NCBI GenBank assembly: GCA_938015805.1
Contig: CALLXF010000045.1
Span: forward strand, 16,867 to 80,866
DNA length: 64,000 bases
Direction: 5' to 3'
From: an uncultured Saprospiraceae bacterium
Lineage (GTDB): Bacteria > Bacteroidota > Bacteroidia > Chitinophagales > Saprospiraceae
Shown here: one piece after another, positions 9,279 to 19,932 of the stretch
Layout of the letters: every line of letters begins with the position of its first letter
Position numbering within the stretch: the first letter of the stretch is position 1
Translations under genes and position numbers: made by a program
The notes under the pieces: generated by a model
Told to the model about the DNA's origin: nothing
Database searches by the model: none
What the model saw: the letters and a program-made list of their open reading frames with translations, nothing else

Positions 9279-11603
9279 ATGATAAGAAAATATTCAACCT
9301 ACACCATATCAGTAATGTTCTTATGTTTCTGCATGATGTTTATCTCATCTTGCAATAAGCATACTGTCGCCGCTGCAATGACAGAAAAAAATAACAATAC
9401 TCTTATCTCAAATAAAGTAAAAACGCTTTTAGCTAAGATGACCTTAGACGAAAAGATAGGTCAGATGAACCAGTATTCAAGTTTTTTTGATGTTACAGGT
9501 CCAGCCCCAAAAGAAGGAGATGCACAATTGAGGTATGAACATATTAAGCAAGGAATGGTAGGTTCCATACTTAATGCTAGAGGTGCAAAGGAAGTAAGGG
9601 GTTTACAAAAACTAGCAGTAGAAAATTCAAGATTAGGTATTCCTCTAATCTTTGGATATGATGTAATACACGGATATAAAACTACAGCTCCTATACCATT
9701 GGCGGAAGCCGCTAGCTGGGATTTAAAAGCTATAGAAAATTCTGCTCGACTAGCCGCACAAGAAGCTACCGCAGCAGGACTTAATTGGACATTTGCCCCC
9801 ATGGTAGATATCTCCAGAGATGCAAGATGGGGACGAGTTATGGAAGGTGCAGGAGAAGACCCATTTTTAGGAAGTCGGATAGCCGAAGCTAGAGTGAATG
9901 GTTTTCAGGGAAAAGATTTAAGTTTACCACATACTATGGCCGCTACAGCAAAACATTTTGCAGGATACGGATTTGCGGAATCGGGTAAAGATTATAATAC
10001 TGCAGATGTAGGCACCTCTACACTCTATAACATCATTCTTCCTCCATTTAAAGCTGCAAAAGAAGCAGGTGTAAGAACCTTTATGAATTCATTTAACGAA
10101 CTCAATGGAGTACCAGCTACAGGAGATAAATATTTACAAAGAGATCTATTAAAAGGAGAATGGGGATTCGATGGATTTATCGTTTCTGACTGGGGATCTA
10201 TAGTAGAAATGAAAGATCACGGTTATGCTGCTAATGATACCCATGCTGCAGAAATCGCTGTTACGGCTGGATCAGATATGGATATGGAATCACATGTATA
10301 CATTAAGTATCTAAAAGAAATGGTAACCTCCGGAAAGGTAGATGTATCTATCATCGATGATGCGGTCAGTAGAATACTCACGGTAAAATACGAGCTAGGA
10401 CTATTTGATGATCCATATCGTTACTGTAATGTAAATAGAGAACAAAAAGTTACTGGATCATCGGAGCAGCTTGCGGGAGCTCTGGATATGGCTAAAAAAT
10501 CTATCGTTCTTCTTAAAAATAAGGACAACATCTTACCACTTCCAAAAGAGGGTAAAAACATTGCTGTTATCGGCCAGCTAGCCGATAGTAAAAACAGTCC
10601 ACTAGGAAACTGGAGACTAGGAGCAGATGATCACTCCGCGACCTCTGTTATAGAAGGACTTAAAAAATATGATAGGAATACGATTACCTATCAACAAGGT
10701 GTAGAACTTTATAAAGGTAACGAGGGATTTATTTTCGAACTAGACATAAACACAAAGGATAAAACAGGAATATCAGAGGCGGTAACACTAGCAAAAAAAT
10801 CCGATGTCGTCATTATGGTTCTCGGCGAACATGGCTATCACTCTGGAGAAGGAAGAAGTAGAGCTGATATCGGTTTTCCAGGATTACAACAAGAACTATT
10901 AGAAGCAGTCTACGAAGCCAATCAAAATATCGTACTAGTTTTAAACAATGGTCGACCACTTGCTATAGAATGGGCTGACGAGCACGTACCCGCGATTGTC
11001 GAAGCTTGGCAATTAGGTACGACGAGTGGAGATGCCATAGCACAGGTCTTATATGGAGACTATAATCCGAGTGGGAAATTGCCTATGACTTTTCCTAGAC
11101 ATGTAGGACAAGTTCCTATTTATTACAACTATAAAAATACAGGACGGCCCGGTCCTAAAGACTTAGTATTCTGGTCTCATTACACAGATCAGACAAACAA
11201 ACCACTCTACCCTTTTGGCTATGGATTAAGTTATGCTGATTTTGAATACACTAATCTAAACATCTCCTCCAGCACTACAAAAATCAAAGTAACGGTATCG
11301 GCTACCTTGCAAAATACATCTGACGTAAAAGGAGAAGAAGTAGTCCAGTTATATATTAGGGATCAAGTAGGATCGGTTACCAGACCTGTAAAAGAACTAA
11401 AAGGATTTAGAAAAATTCTTCTTGATAGTAACGAACAGCAAACCATAGATTTTGTACTTACAGAAAAAGAACTAGGCTTTTACAATAATCAAGGCGAGTT
11501 TATTTGCGAACCTGGTACTTTTGACATCTGGATAGGTGGTAGCTCAGATGCAACCTTACACAGCACATTTACTTTAAATGGACAAACTAAATCCGTAGAG
11601 TAA
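9279..11603 (+). CDS. bglX: GH3 beta-glucosidase, lipoprotein
   Basis: BglX-like throughout (KMTLDEKIGQMNQ; FAPMVDISRDARWGRVMEGAGEDPFLGS; nucleophile region GFIVSDWGSI); C-terminal FN3-like domain; lipobox FISSCN. Confidence 0.92.
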   Translation: MIRKYSTYTISVMFLCFCMMFISSCNKHTVAAAMTEKNNNTLISNKVKTLLAKMTLDEKIGQMNQYSSFFDVTGPAPKEGDAQLRYEHIKQGMVGSILNARGAKEVRGLQKLAVENSRLGIPLIFGYDVIHGYKTTAPIPLAEAASWDLKAIENSARLAAQEATAAGLNWTFAPMVDISRDARWGRVMEGAGEDPFLGSRIAEARVNGFQGKDLSLPHTMAATAKHFAGYGFAESGKDYNTADVGTSTLYNIILPPFKAAKEAGVRTFMNSFNELNGVPATGDKYLQRDLLKGEWGFDGFIVSDWGSIVEMKDHGYAANDTHAAEIAVTAGSDMDMESHVYIKYLKEMVTSGKVDVSIIDDAVSRILTVKYELGLFDDPYRYCNVNREQKVTGSSEQLAGALDMAKKSIVLLKNKDNILPLPKEGKNIAVIGQLADSKNSPLGNWRLGADDHSATSVIEGLKKYDRNTITYQQGVELYKGNEGFIFELDINTKDKTGISEAVTLAKKSDVVIMVLGEHGYHSGEGRSRADIGFPGLQQELLEAVYEANQNIVLVLNNGRPLAIEWADEHVPAIVEAWQLGTTSGDAIAQVLYGDYNPSGKLPMTFPRHVGQVPIYYNYKNTGRPGPKDLVFWSHYTDQTNKPLYPFGYGLSYADFEYTNLNISSSTTKIKVTVSATLQNTSDVKGEEVVQLYIRDQVGSVTRPVKELKGFRKILLDSNEQQTIDFVLTEKELGFYNNQGEFICEPGTFDIWIGGSSDATLHSTFTLNGQTKSVE

Positions 11604-14309
11604 ATGATAAAAATCTCACATCTAGCCACACTTCTACTTTTCTTTGTTTTCTCTCATTCGGCTTTAAGCCAAAGTTATCTTAAGGCTGAAGGAAAAGTAA
11701 TCACAAACGAAGAAGGAGATACTATTTTATTACGTGGCATGGGTTTAGGTGGGTGGATGGTGCAGGAAGGTTATATGTTACAGACGTCAGAGTTTGCAAG
11801 TCCTCAATGGCAAATTAGAGAAACTATTGAAGATCTAGTAGGAGAAGAAGAGACCAATCTCTTTTACGAATCCTGGCTTCAAAATCATGTGACTAAAACA
11901 GATATAGACTCATTAAAATCATGGGGTTTTAATCATGTGAGATTACCGATGCACTATAATCTCTTTACCCTCCCGATACAAGACGAACCCATAGCAGGAG
12001 AAAATACTTGGATAGAAAAAGGATTTGAGCTAACTGACAGCCTAATATCCTGGTGTGCCCAAAATGAAATGTATGTCATCTTAGATCTCCATGCAGCACC
12101 TGGCGGTCAGGGATATGCTCAAGAAATTTCGGATTATAATCCGGCCTATCCTTCACTCTGGGAAAGTAACGAAAATAAAAATAAGACCGTGGATTTATGG
12201 CGTCGCATAGCAGAACGTTACAAGGACCAACCATGGGTAGGAGCATATGATTTAATAAACGAACCCAACTGGGATTTACCTGGAGGAACAGCTCTTAGAA
12301 ATCTTTATATCGATATTACCGATGCCATAAGAGAAGTAGATACAAAGCATCTTATAATAATTGAAGGTAACTGGTTTGCCAATGATTTTACAGGACTAAA
12401 TAATCCATGGGATAGTAATATGGCGTATGGACCCCATAAGTATTGGTCGTTTAACAACCCTAATGATAACAACTGGCTGATCCAATTAAGAGATGATAAT
12501 AATGTTCCTATTTATCTAGGCGAAAGTGGAGAAAACTCTAACGTCTGGTTTAGAGATGCCATTAAACTTCTAGAAGACGAAGGTTTTGGCTGGGCCTGGT
12601 GGCCGGAAAAAAAAGTAGAATCTATCTCAGGTCCCTTATCAATGCAAAAAGGCACTCGCTATCAGCAACTACTAGATTACTGGAGTGGTAACGCTCCTCA
12701 ACCTAGTAATACTAACGCAATACTAGGACTACAGGAACTATCCCAAAGTGCCAAATTACAAAATTGCGTTTACCAAAAAGATGTAATCGATGCGATGTTC
12801 CGACAGGTACAAACAAATGAGACTCTACCCTTTTCCGATCATATTATTCCTGGTATTATACATTTATCTGATTATGATTTAGGGACTAACGGTTATGCGT
12901 ACTTAGATCAAGGAACAGCTACATATCATGTCACTACTGGCGAATTTACGGCATGGAATAATGGATGGCAATATCGCAATGACGGTGTAGATATAGAAAG
13001 ATGCCAAGATAATATAAATACAAATGGTTATAATGTAGGATGGGTAGAAGAAGGAGAATGGATGAAATATACAGTCGATGTTTTAGAAGAAGGTCTCTAT
13101 GATGTAATTCTTAGAGTTGCCGCATCCGGCACTAACGCTGCCTTTACTATAGCATCAGGAAATACTGATCTGACGAGAACTTATTTTGTACCTAATAGCA
13201 ATGGATTCCAAAACTGGCAAACCGTAACAATAAGTGATATTGTGCTTACGCCCGATGATAAATCCATCTATTTTAAAAGTCTAGGAACTGGAGCAAATTA
13301 TAACAGCCTAGAATTTATCAAAGTGGGAGAAAGCAATGAAGTCTCGACTGTCTTTACCTCAGCTGAGACTATTGATGAAAACAGTATCTCAGTCGGCATT
13401 TCTAAACCTCTAGCCTCTCCTATAAACGTAAGCAATAATGATTTTAAAGTGACCATAAATGGGAACAACATCCCGATCACATCCATAGAATTAGATCCTA
13501 ACAACCATCGAGCAGCTATACTAAATGTAGACTTTGTAATGAAATATGGCCACTTTATAAAAGTATCATATGATGGAATCCAGTTAGAGGCTTTTGACAA
13601 TACACTAGTTAATAATTTTGATCAGGAAAACGTCCTAAACACACTTCCGTTTTTCCACCCTATACCTGGAAAAGTAGAAGCCGAGGATTTTACATTCCAG
13701 TCCGGTATCCAACTTGAAGACTGCAGTGATGAAGGTGGAGGACAAAATATCGGCTACCTTGATGTAGGTGACTATATGGATTATAGAGTTCGCATAAATC
13801 AAAGCGGTATCTACACCATAAACTACAGAACAGCATCAGAAAGTGCTGGCGGAGGAATTGCTATTACACTGATAGATGATCAAGAAAATGTAATTCCCGT
13901 TAATCAGGCATATTTCTCGGCTACAGGAGGATGGCAAAACTGGACTACCACTTCCTACAATACACAAATTCCCGCAGGAAGTTATACAATGAGACTAACC
14001 GTAATCGAATCTCAATTTAATCTCAATTATTTAGAGTTTAAATCTATTACTTCTACCGACGATCTAGAATCATTATCCTATGTTGTTTTTCCTAATCCCA
14101 CCTCTGATAAATTATATCTTAAAGGATTAGAAAAAAATAGCCTTCCCACAAAAGGGACTATTTTAGATATCAATGGAAAAGTAATTTATTCAGCAATTAT
14201 ACGTAATCAAGATTTTATAGATTTATCTAATGTACTATCTGGAATGTATATCTTACGCTTAGAAAAAGAAGGATTCCGACCTTTACAACAAAAAATAATC
14301 AAGTTATAA
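11604..14309 (+). CDS. GH5-like glucanase with two CBM6-like modules and T9SS sorting domain
   Basis: GH5 motifs (LRGMGLGGWMVQEGYM; NHVRLPMHYN; acid/base INEPNW; nucleophile YLGESGENS); CBM6-like (NVGWVEEGEWMKYTVDV; VEAEDF..NIGYLDVGDYMDYRV); C-terminal FPNPTSDKLYLKGL...GMYILRLEKEGFRPLQQKIIKL. Confidence 0.9.
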   Translation: MIKISHLATLLLFFVFSHSALSQSYLKAEGKVITNEEGDTILLRGMGLGGWMVQEGYMLQTSEFASPQWQIRETIEDLVGEEETNLFYESWLQNHVTKTDIDSLKSWGFNHVRLPMHYNLFTLPIQDEPIAGENTWIEKGFELTDSLISWCAQNEMYVILDLHAAPGGQGYAQEISDYNPAYPSLWESNENKNKTVDLWRRIAERYKDQPWVGAYDLINEPNWDLPGGTALRNLYIDITDAIREVDTKHLIIIEGNWFANDFTGLNNPWDSNMAYGPHKYWSFNNPNDNNWLIQLRDDNNVPIYLGESGENSNVWFRDAIKLLEDEGFGWAWWPEKKVESISGPLSMQKGTRYQQLLDYWSGNAPQPSNTNAILGLQELSQSAKLQNCVYQKDVIDAMFRQVQTNETLPFSDHIIPGIIHLSDYDLGTNGYAYLDQGTATYHVTTGEFTAWNNGWQYRNDGVDIERCQDNINTNGYNVGWVEEGEWMKYTVDVLEEGLYDVILRVAASGTNAAFTIASGNTDLTRTYFVPNSNGFQNWQTVTISDIVLTPDDKSIYFKSLGTGANYNSLEFIKVGESNEVSTVFTSAETIDENSISVGISKPLASPINVSNNDFKVTINGNNIPITSIELDPNNHRAAILNVDFVMKYGHFIKVSYDGIQLEAFDNTLVNNFDQENVLNTLPFFHPIPGKVEAEDFTFQSGIQLEDCSDEGGGQNIGYLDVGDYMDYRVRINQSGIYTINYRTASESAGGGIAITLIDDQENVIPVNQAYFSATGGWQNWTTTSYNTQIPAGSYTMRLTVIESQFNLNYLEFKSITSTDDLESLSYVVFPNPTSDKLYLKGLEKNSLPTKGTILDINGKVIYSAIIRNQDFIDLSNVLSGMYILRLEKEGFRPLQQKIIKL

Positions 14310-14334
14310 ACCGACCCACTTAAAAACAAAACCA

Positions 14335-16014
14335 ATGGCAATATTTAGTTTCGTCGCATTCACACTTTTAGTCGCTGGACTATCCTACTGGTTTACTGGA
14401 AAAACAGAAGAGTCTTCTGATGGATACTTTCTCGGAGGTAGATCATTAACAGCAGGTGTTATAGCAGGATCTTTGTTGTTAACTAATTTGTCTACAGAAC
14501 AGTTAGTTGGTCTTAACGGTGCGGCGTATACGGAGGGTATATTAGTAATGTGCTGGGAAACACTCGCTGCTATTGCGATGGTTGTAACGGCTTTCTTTTT
14601 ACTACCTCGATATTTAAAAGGTGGTCTGACTACGGTACCGCAATTCCTTGCAGTGCGTTTTGATACGATGACTAAAACCTTAACGTCTGGCTTATTTCTC
14701 TCTGGGTACATGATCGTGCTTTTACCTATCGTTCTTTACTCTGGAGCTGTAGCCATAGGAAATATGTTTGATCTTCCTGACATCATCGGTCAGCCGATAT
14801 CAGATATGGTCGGAGGTTCTATAGACAAGCACATGGCCTCTATCGTGGTATGTGTCTGGAGTATCGGCATCATCGGTTCCATATATGCTGTTTTTGGTGG
14901 TCTAAAAGCAGTGGCGGTTTCCGATACGATAAATGCGATTGGATTATTAATCGGTGGATTTACATTGACTTTTTTAGGTTTACAATACATAGGAGACGGC
15001 TCTGTTTCTGCTGGTCTTACTAATCTTTATAACGATGCTCCCGAGAGATTCAATGCGATTGGTAACGCTACAGCTTCTGTTCCTTTTTCTACCATTTTTA
15101 CGGGAATGATGTTAGTACAGTTATTTTATTGGGGAACTAATCAGGCCATTATACAAAGAGCCTTAGCCGCAAAAAATTTACAAGAAGGACAGAAAGGATT
15201 AATGATTGCCGCAGCATTTAAAATTCTAGGACCGCTCATTCTAGTTATTCCAGGAATGATAGCATATAATATTTTTGGAGACAGTTTAGCTAAAGCAGAT
15301 TATGCATATCCGGAATTAGTAAAAACAGTTTTACCTGTTACTATGGTAGGCTTTTTTGCCGCGGTTATTTTCGGAGCAATTCTAAGTTCTTTTAACAGTG
15401 CTTTAAATAGTTCCGTTACACTTTTTGGGCTAGACATTTACAAACAACATATAAACATTGAAGCAGACGAACGGACAGTCGTACGCATGGGAAAACGTTT
15501 TGGTATTTTGCTAGCCCTAGGAGCAATGATAATCGCACCATTTATAACCTACGTAGAAGATGGACTTTTTAAATATTTACAGGAGGTAAATGGATGCTAT
15601 AGTATTCCGATACTTACGATAATAGTCGTGGGATACTTGACTAAATACGTTCCAGCGATCGCTGCAAAAATAGCTTTAGGACTTGGAGTCGTATTATATA
15701 TAATATCGCAATTTATTTTAAAACCATTATTTGGTAGTAATGCAGTCGATGCAGCCAAAGCTTCTGGAATTATGGATGAAGCAGCATTAGAAGCAATAGA
15801 AAAAGCGGCATACCCTCACTTCTTACATGTAATGGCTATTCTTTTTGTAATGAATGTAATTATCATGCTCGTCATCGGAAAATTATATCCACGTAAAGAG
15901 GCATTTGTATTGCCTTATACCCAGGAAGTAGAAATTACACCCTATAAATACGTTAAGCCAGTAGGAATTACGATAGTTGTTATCGTAATTGCGACTTACT
16001 TGATTTTCTCATAA
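14335..16014 (+). CDS. SSS-family sodium/solute (sugar) symporter
   Basis: Multi-TM protein with SSS signatures (GGRSLTAGVIAGSLLLTNLSTEQLVGLNG; FFAAVIFGAILSSFNSALNSSVTLFGLDIYKQ). Confidence 0.92.
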   Translation: MAIFSFVAFTLLVAGLSYWFTGKTEESSDGYFLGGRSLTAGVIAGSLLLTNLSTEQLVGLNGAAYTEGILVMCWETLAAIAMVVTAFFLLPRYLKGGLTTVPQFLAVRFDTMTKTLTSGLFLSGYMIVLLPIVLYSGAVAIGNMFDLPDIIGQPISDMVGGSIDKHMASIVVCVWSIGIIGSIYAVFGGLKAVAVSDTINAIGLLIGGFTLTFLGLQYIGDGSVSAGLTNLYNDAPERFNAIGNATASVPFSTIFTGMMLVQLFYWGTNQAIIQRALAAKNLQEGQKGLMIAAAFKILGPLILVIPGMIAYNIFGDSLAKADYAYPELVKTVLPVTMVGFFAAVIFGAILSSFNSALNSSVTLFGLDIYKQHINIEADERTVVRMGKRFGILLALGAMIIAPFITYVEDGLFKYLQEVNGCYSIPILTIIVVGYLTKYVPAIAAKIALGLGVVLYIISQFILKPLFGSNAVDAAKASGIMDEAALEAIEKAAYPHFLHVMAILFVMNVIIMLVIGKLYPRKEAFVLPYTQEVEITPYKYVKPVGITIVVIVIATYLIFS

Positions 16015-16060
16015 AATATTAAGTATACAACGATGTATATTTAAGACTATAACACTTACT

Positions 16061-19000
16061 ATGGGTTTTAGTAGATCATTAACAACATGGATACTTTGCA
16101 TTTTAAGTACGGCAGTATATTGCCAATCTATCGTCATTAATGAAATCCAAGCCTCTAATTCTCAGTTTACGGATCAAGATGGAGACACCCCAGATTGGAT
16201 AGAGGTTAGAAATCTTAGCACTACTGATATCAACCTAAAGGACTGGTCTCTCAGTGACGATAAGGAGGATTTAACTAAGTGGCTTTTTACTGATTTTTCG
16301 CTTACCGCGAATGAACATCTGCTAGTATGGGCCTCAGGAAAAAATAAACAAGAGATCGGTTATGCCCAGTCTATTATTACAGAAGGCGATGAATTTAAAT
16401 ACTTGATACCTAATTCTGCCCTCTCATCAGATTGGAATTCGTTAGCTTACGATGATTCTTCATGGGATACTGGAGTCTCTGGTTTTGGTTATGGGGATAA
16501 CGATGATAATACTCAGATTCCGGATGGTACGAGATCTATTTTTATTCGTAAAAAATTTACTATCGATGATATATCCTCTATAGTGGAACTCATCATGCAT
16601 ATAGATTTTGACGATGGATATGTTGCGTACATAAACGGGAAAGAAGTGTCCCGAGAAAATATTTCTGGGCAATTTCCAGCCTATGATCAGTTTGCTGATG
16701 ACTACCTAGAAGCTTTATTAATAAATGGACAAAAACCATTAACCATCTCGATAAATGATTTTACAGATATCATAGAAGAAGGAGAAAATGTCCTTGCTAT
16801 ACAAGTGCACAATTTTAATACTTCCTCATCTGACATGACGATGATTCCTTTTTTATCCAGTATATCTACTACTGACATACTAGATGACCCTATACCTATT
16901 CTAGAGGTTAATGACCTAGAGCTTCATACAAATTTTAAAATTTCCTCTAGCTCAGAAACAATTTATTTAAGTGATCCGACAGGACTGCTTATTGATAGTA
17001 TGAGCGTTAATAATTTTCCTGCAAACATTTCCATTGGGTTAAACCCAATCAATGATATCGTTTACTTCGAGACACCTACTCCTGGAACACTAAATAGCGG
17101 GACAGAACTCATAGGTATCGTTAATGATCAAATTAATTTCTCAGAACTTGGAGGAATTACTAATCCACTGGAATTATCACTTACGGGAATATCGCCACCT
17201 CATATAATCCGTTACGCACTAGACGGTGCTGTACCAGATGAATCCTCTCCTATTTATACCGCTCCTATTACTATTAACCAAAACACGGTCGTAAGGGCCC
17301 GAATATTCCGACAAAACTATTTGCCTTCTCCTACTCAAACAGAAACTTATTTTATAAACATAGATCATAACTTGCCGATCATATCCTTAGTTACCGACAC
17401 TGAAAATCTATTTAATGAAGAAACAGGAATATATAGCTATGGAGATAATTTTGAATTTGGATATCCCTATTTCGGTGCAAATTTTTGGCAAGACTGGGAA
17501 CGACCTATTCATTTTTCCATTTTAGAAACTGATGGTATTCATTTCTCTTTTGATGGAGGTATTAAAATTTTTGGAGGATGGTCTAGAGCAAATGACCAAA
17601 GATCTTTTTCCTTATTTGCAAGATCAAAATACGGGCCTAAGGAGATAGACTACCCGTTATTCTCAGATAATTCATATGAGACTTACCAGGCCTTTATTCT
17701 TCGTAATTCGGGAAATGACTGGCAGAGCACTATGATGAGAGATGGGACCCTAACAGGACTTATGAGAAGCTCTATTCTAGAAACCCAAGCTTACAAACCG
17801 ACTGTCGCATATATAAACGGTGAATTCTGGGGTTTATACAATATGCGAGAAAAAGTAAACGAACATTTTCTAGCGAGCCGTCATAATATCGATCCTGATG
17901 AAATACAAATCATGGAGCTTAATTCATTACCAATCCACGGATCATCAGAAGATTATGAGGATTTAATTGATTTTGCAAGCAACACAAATTTTGTAAATGA
18001 TATCAATTATGACATGATTTCTGATCTCGTCGACATCGATAATATCATCATGTACTATCTTGCACAGATCTATTTCAACAACACGGACTGGCCAGGTAAT
18101 AATATAAAATATTGGAAAGAGACCGGAGGCAAATGGAAATGGATCTTATTTGATACTGACTTTGGTTTTGGTAGATGGAATTACTTTGACTTTCAGAATA
18201 ATACTTTACAATTTGCATTACAAGCTAATGGACCTGAATGGCCAAATCCACCATGGTCTACTCTACTTTTTCGTAGACTAAATCAAAATTTATCATTTAG
18301 GCAAAAGTTTATTAATCAATTTGCAGATGAAATGAACTCTCGATTTCTGGAAGACCGAGTACATACACATATCGATAGCACTAGAGATTTAATAAGCTCA
18401 GAAATATCAAAACAACGTCAAAGATGGGGCGAATCTGCAAACGACTGGAGCGGCAATGTAAAAAACATGAAGGACTTCGCATCGGAGAGATCTTCGTTTT
18501 GCAGACAACATATTTTAGATGTATATAATCTTCCTGATGATCATATTTTACAAATCCTAAATACTCAGCCAGCTAATGGTTATGTTCAATTAAATAGTCT
18601 AACTATTGAGGAGTCTAACTGGAGTGGCTATTACTTTGAGAATGTACCTATCAGCGTAACTGCTATTCCCAGACCAGGCTATAAATTTGTAGAATGGCAA
18701 GCGGATATCTCCGGAACGGACCCTTATCAGGAAATTAATATGATTACCTCTATGCAAATCAGACCGATATGGGAATTAGACGAAGACTATCAGTATGGAG
18801 TCGTTATCAATGAAATCAATTATAACTCGGACTCTACAAACGATACAGGTGACTGGATCGAACTTTACAATTCTAATGACGAGGCGATGGATTTATCTGG
18901 ATGGATATTCAAAGATGATGAAAATGATCACGCCTTTATCATCTCAGAAGGAACAGTACTAGATAGTGATGATTATCTCATTATCGCAAAAGACCTAGAT

Positions 19001-19555
19001 GCTTTTACATCCATCTACACCGATGTGCAAAACGTAATCGGTAATTTTGACTTTGGTCTCAGCAGCACTGCCGATCAAGTAAGGATATATGATACCGATA
19101 ACTTATTACAAGATAGTGTCGCATATCTATCTATACAACCATGGCCTACCACTCCTAACGGACAAGGATTTACGTTAGAACTCATCAGCCCGACATTAGA
19201 CAACACCCTACCTCAAAACTGGAAGGGTATAAATCAATCAGGAAGCCCAGGAAGAATAAATCAAGAAATATCGTCTACTATCGAAACGGCTAAAAAATCT
19301 AATATTACGATTACCCCTAACCCAACATCAGATGTATTTACGCTAGATTTAGAGTCAGTACATGGTGAAGCTTACACATTAGAAATTATAGATACTGGAG
19401 GAAAAATAGTAAAATCTCTAACTAAAGATTTAAAAAATACAAATAATAAAAACCAAATAACCGTAAAAGTATCAGAGCTTCCACCTGGGCAATACTTTGT
19501 ACGCATAACTACTAATATTGGAAACTCTGATATTACCACTTTTGAAAAAATATAA
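16061..19555 (+). CDS. Secreted protein with lamin-tail domains, chitobiase C-terminal-like segment, CotH kinase domain and T9SS sorting domain
   Basis: LTD motifs (SIVINEIQASNSQFTDQDGDTPDWIEVRNLS; VVINEINYNSDSTNDTGDWIELYNSNDEAMDLSGW); CotH-like core NNTDWPGNNIKYWKETGGKWKWILFDTDFGFG; C-terminal ITPNPTSDVFTLDL. Confidence 0.87.
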   Translation: MGFSRSLTTWILCILSTAVYCQSIVINEIQASNSQFTDQDGDTPDWIEVRNLSTTDINLKDWSLSDDKEDLTKWLFTDFSLTANEHLLVWASGKNKQEIGYAQSIITEGDEFKYLIPNSALSSDWNSLAYDDSSWDTGVSGFGYGDNDDNTQIPDGTRSIFIRKKFTIDDISSIVELIMHIDFDDGYVAYINGKEVSRENISGQFPAYDQFADDYLEALLINGQKPLTISINDFTDIIEEGENVLAIQVHNFNTSSSDMTMIPFLSSISTTDILDDPIPILEVNDLELHTNFKISSSSETIYLSDPTGLLIDSMSVNNFPANISIGLNPINDIVYFETPTPGTLNSGTELIGIVNDQINFSELGGITNPLELSLTGISPPHIIRYALDGAVPDESSPIYTAPITINQNTVVRARIFRQNYLPSPTQTETYFINIDHNLPIISLVTDTENLFNEETGIYSYGDNFEFGYPYFGANFWQDWERPIHFSILETDGIHFSFDGGIKIFGGWSRANDQRSFSLFARSKYGPKEIDYPLFSDNSYETYQAFILRNSGNDWQSTMMRDGTLTGLMRSSILETQAYKPTVAYINGEFWGLYNMREKVNEHFLASRHNIDPDEIQIMELNSLPIHGSSEDYEDLIDFASNTNFVNDINYDMISDLVDIDNIIMYYLAQIYFNNTDWPGNNIKYWKETGGKWKWILFDTDFGFGRWNYFDFQNNTLQFALQANGPEWPNPPWSTLLFRRLNQNLSFRQKFINQFADEMNSRFLEDRVHTHIDSTRDLISSEISKQRQRWGESANDWSGNVKNMKDFASERSSFCRQHILDVYNLPDDHILQILNTQPANGYVQLNSLTIEESNWSGYYFENVPISVTAIPRPGYKFVEWQADISGTDPYQEINMITSMQIRPIWELDEDYQYGVVINEINYNSDSTNDTGDWIELYNSNDEAMDLSGWIFKDDENDHAFIISEGTVLDSDDYLIIAKDLDAFTSIYTDVQNVIGNFDFGLSSTADQVRIYDTDNLLQDSVAYLSIQPWPTTPNGQGFTLELISPTLDNTLPQNWKGINQSGSPGRINQEISSTIETAKKSNITITPNPTSDVFTLDLESVHGEAYTLEIIDTGGKIVKSLTKDLKNTNNKNQITVKVSELPPGQYFVRITTNIGNSDITTFEKI

Positions 19556-19836
19556 AAGAAAAGATCACCAAACACCATTTTCCTATGGACTGTAGTTTAG
19601 AAAAAAAGAAGCTTATTAACTTCAATTAAAATTTTAAAATAAAATTATCAATTCGAACTTTGTAGATGCCTCGGTTTCGCTCGGCCTGAAAAGTAAAAAA
19701 TGTAAGTCTGATACTCAAATAAAAAGACTAATTCTCTCACAACGTAAAGTTCCATCTCAACTCCTAAGATAATTTCAAAAAAAAATCCACCTAAAGTAAA
19801 CAAGCTGACACCGCCGCCTCACTAAGTATAAAAATT

Positions 19837-19867
19837 GGAGATATTTTAGTTTTCTAAATCTCCTTTT
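19837..19867 (+). terminator. Possible weak terminator / leader hairpin
   Basis: ggagat-att-ttag ttt ctaaatctcc followed by TTTT; bulged stem. Confidence 0.35.
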
Positions 19868-19932
19868 GATCTGAGACAAGTCCCAAAAACAATAATCAAT
19901 TTCCTTACATTTAGTACTTTACAATCCCATAA

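Noticed and set aside
9461-9802. 113-aa minus-strand ORF opposite GH3
   Set aside because: Antisense shadow of conserved GH3 coding sequence.
19662-19690. GC-richer string gatgcctcggtttcgctcggcctg in an AT-rich gap
   Set aside because: Only a weak imperfect inverted repeat and no second copy found in the window; could be a REP fragment but not supportable here.
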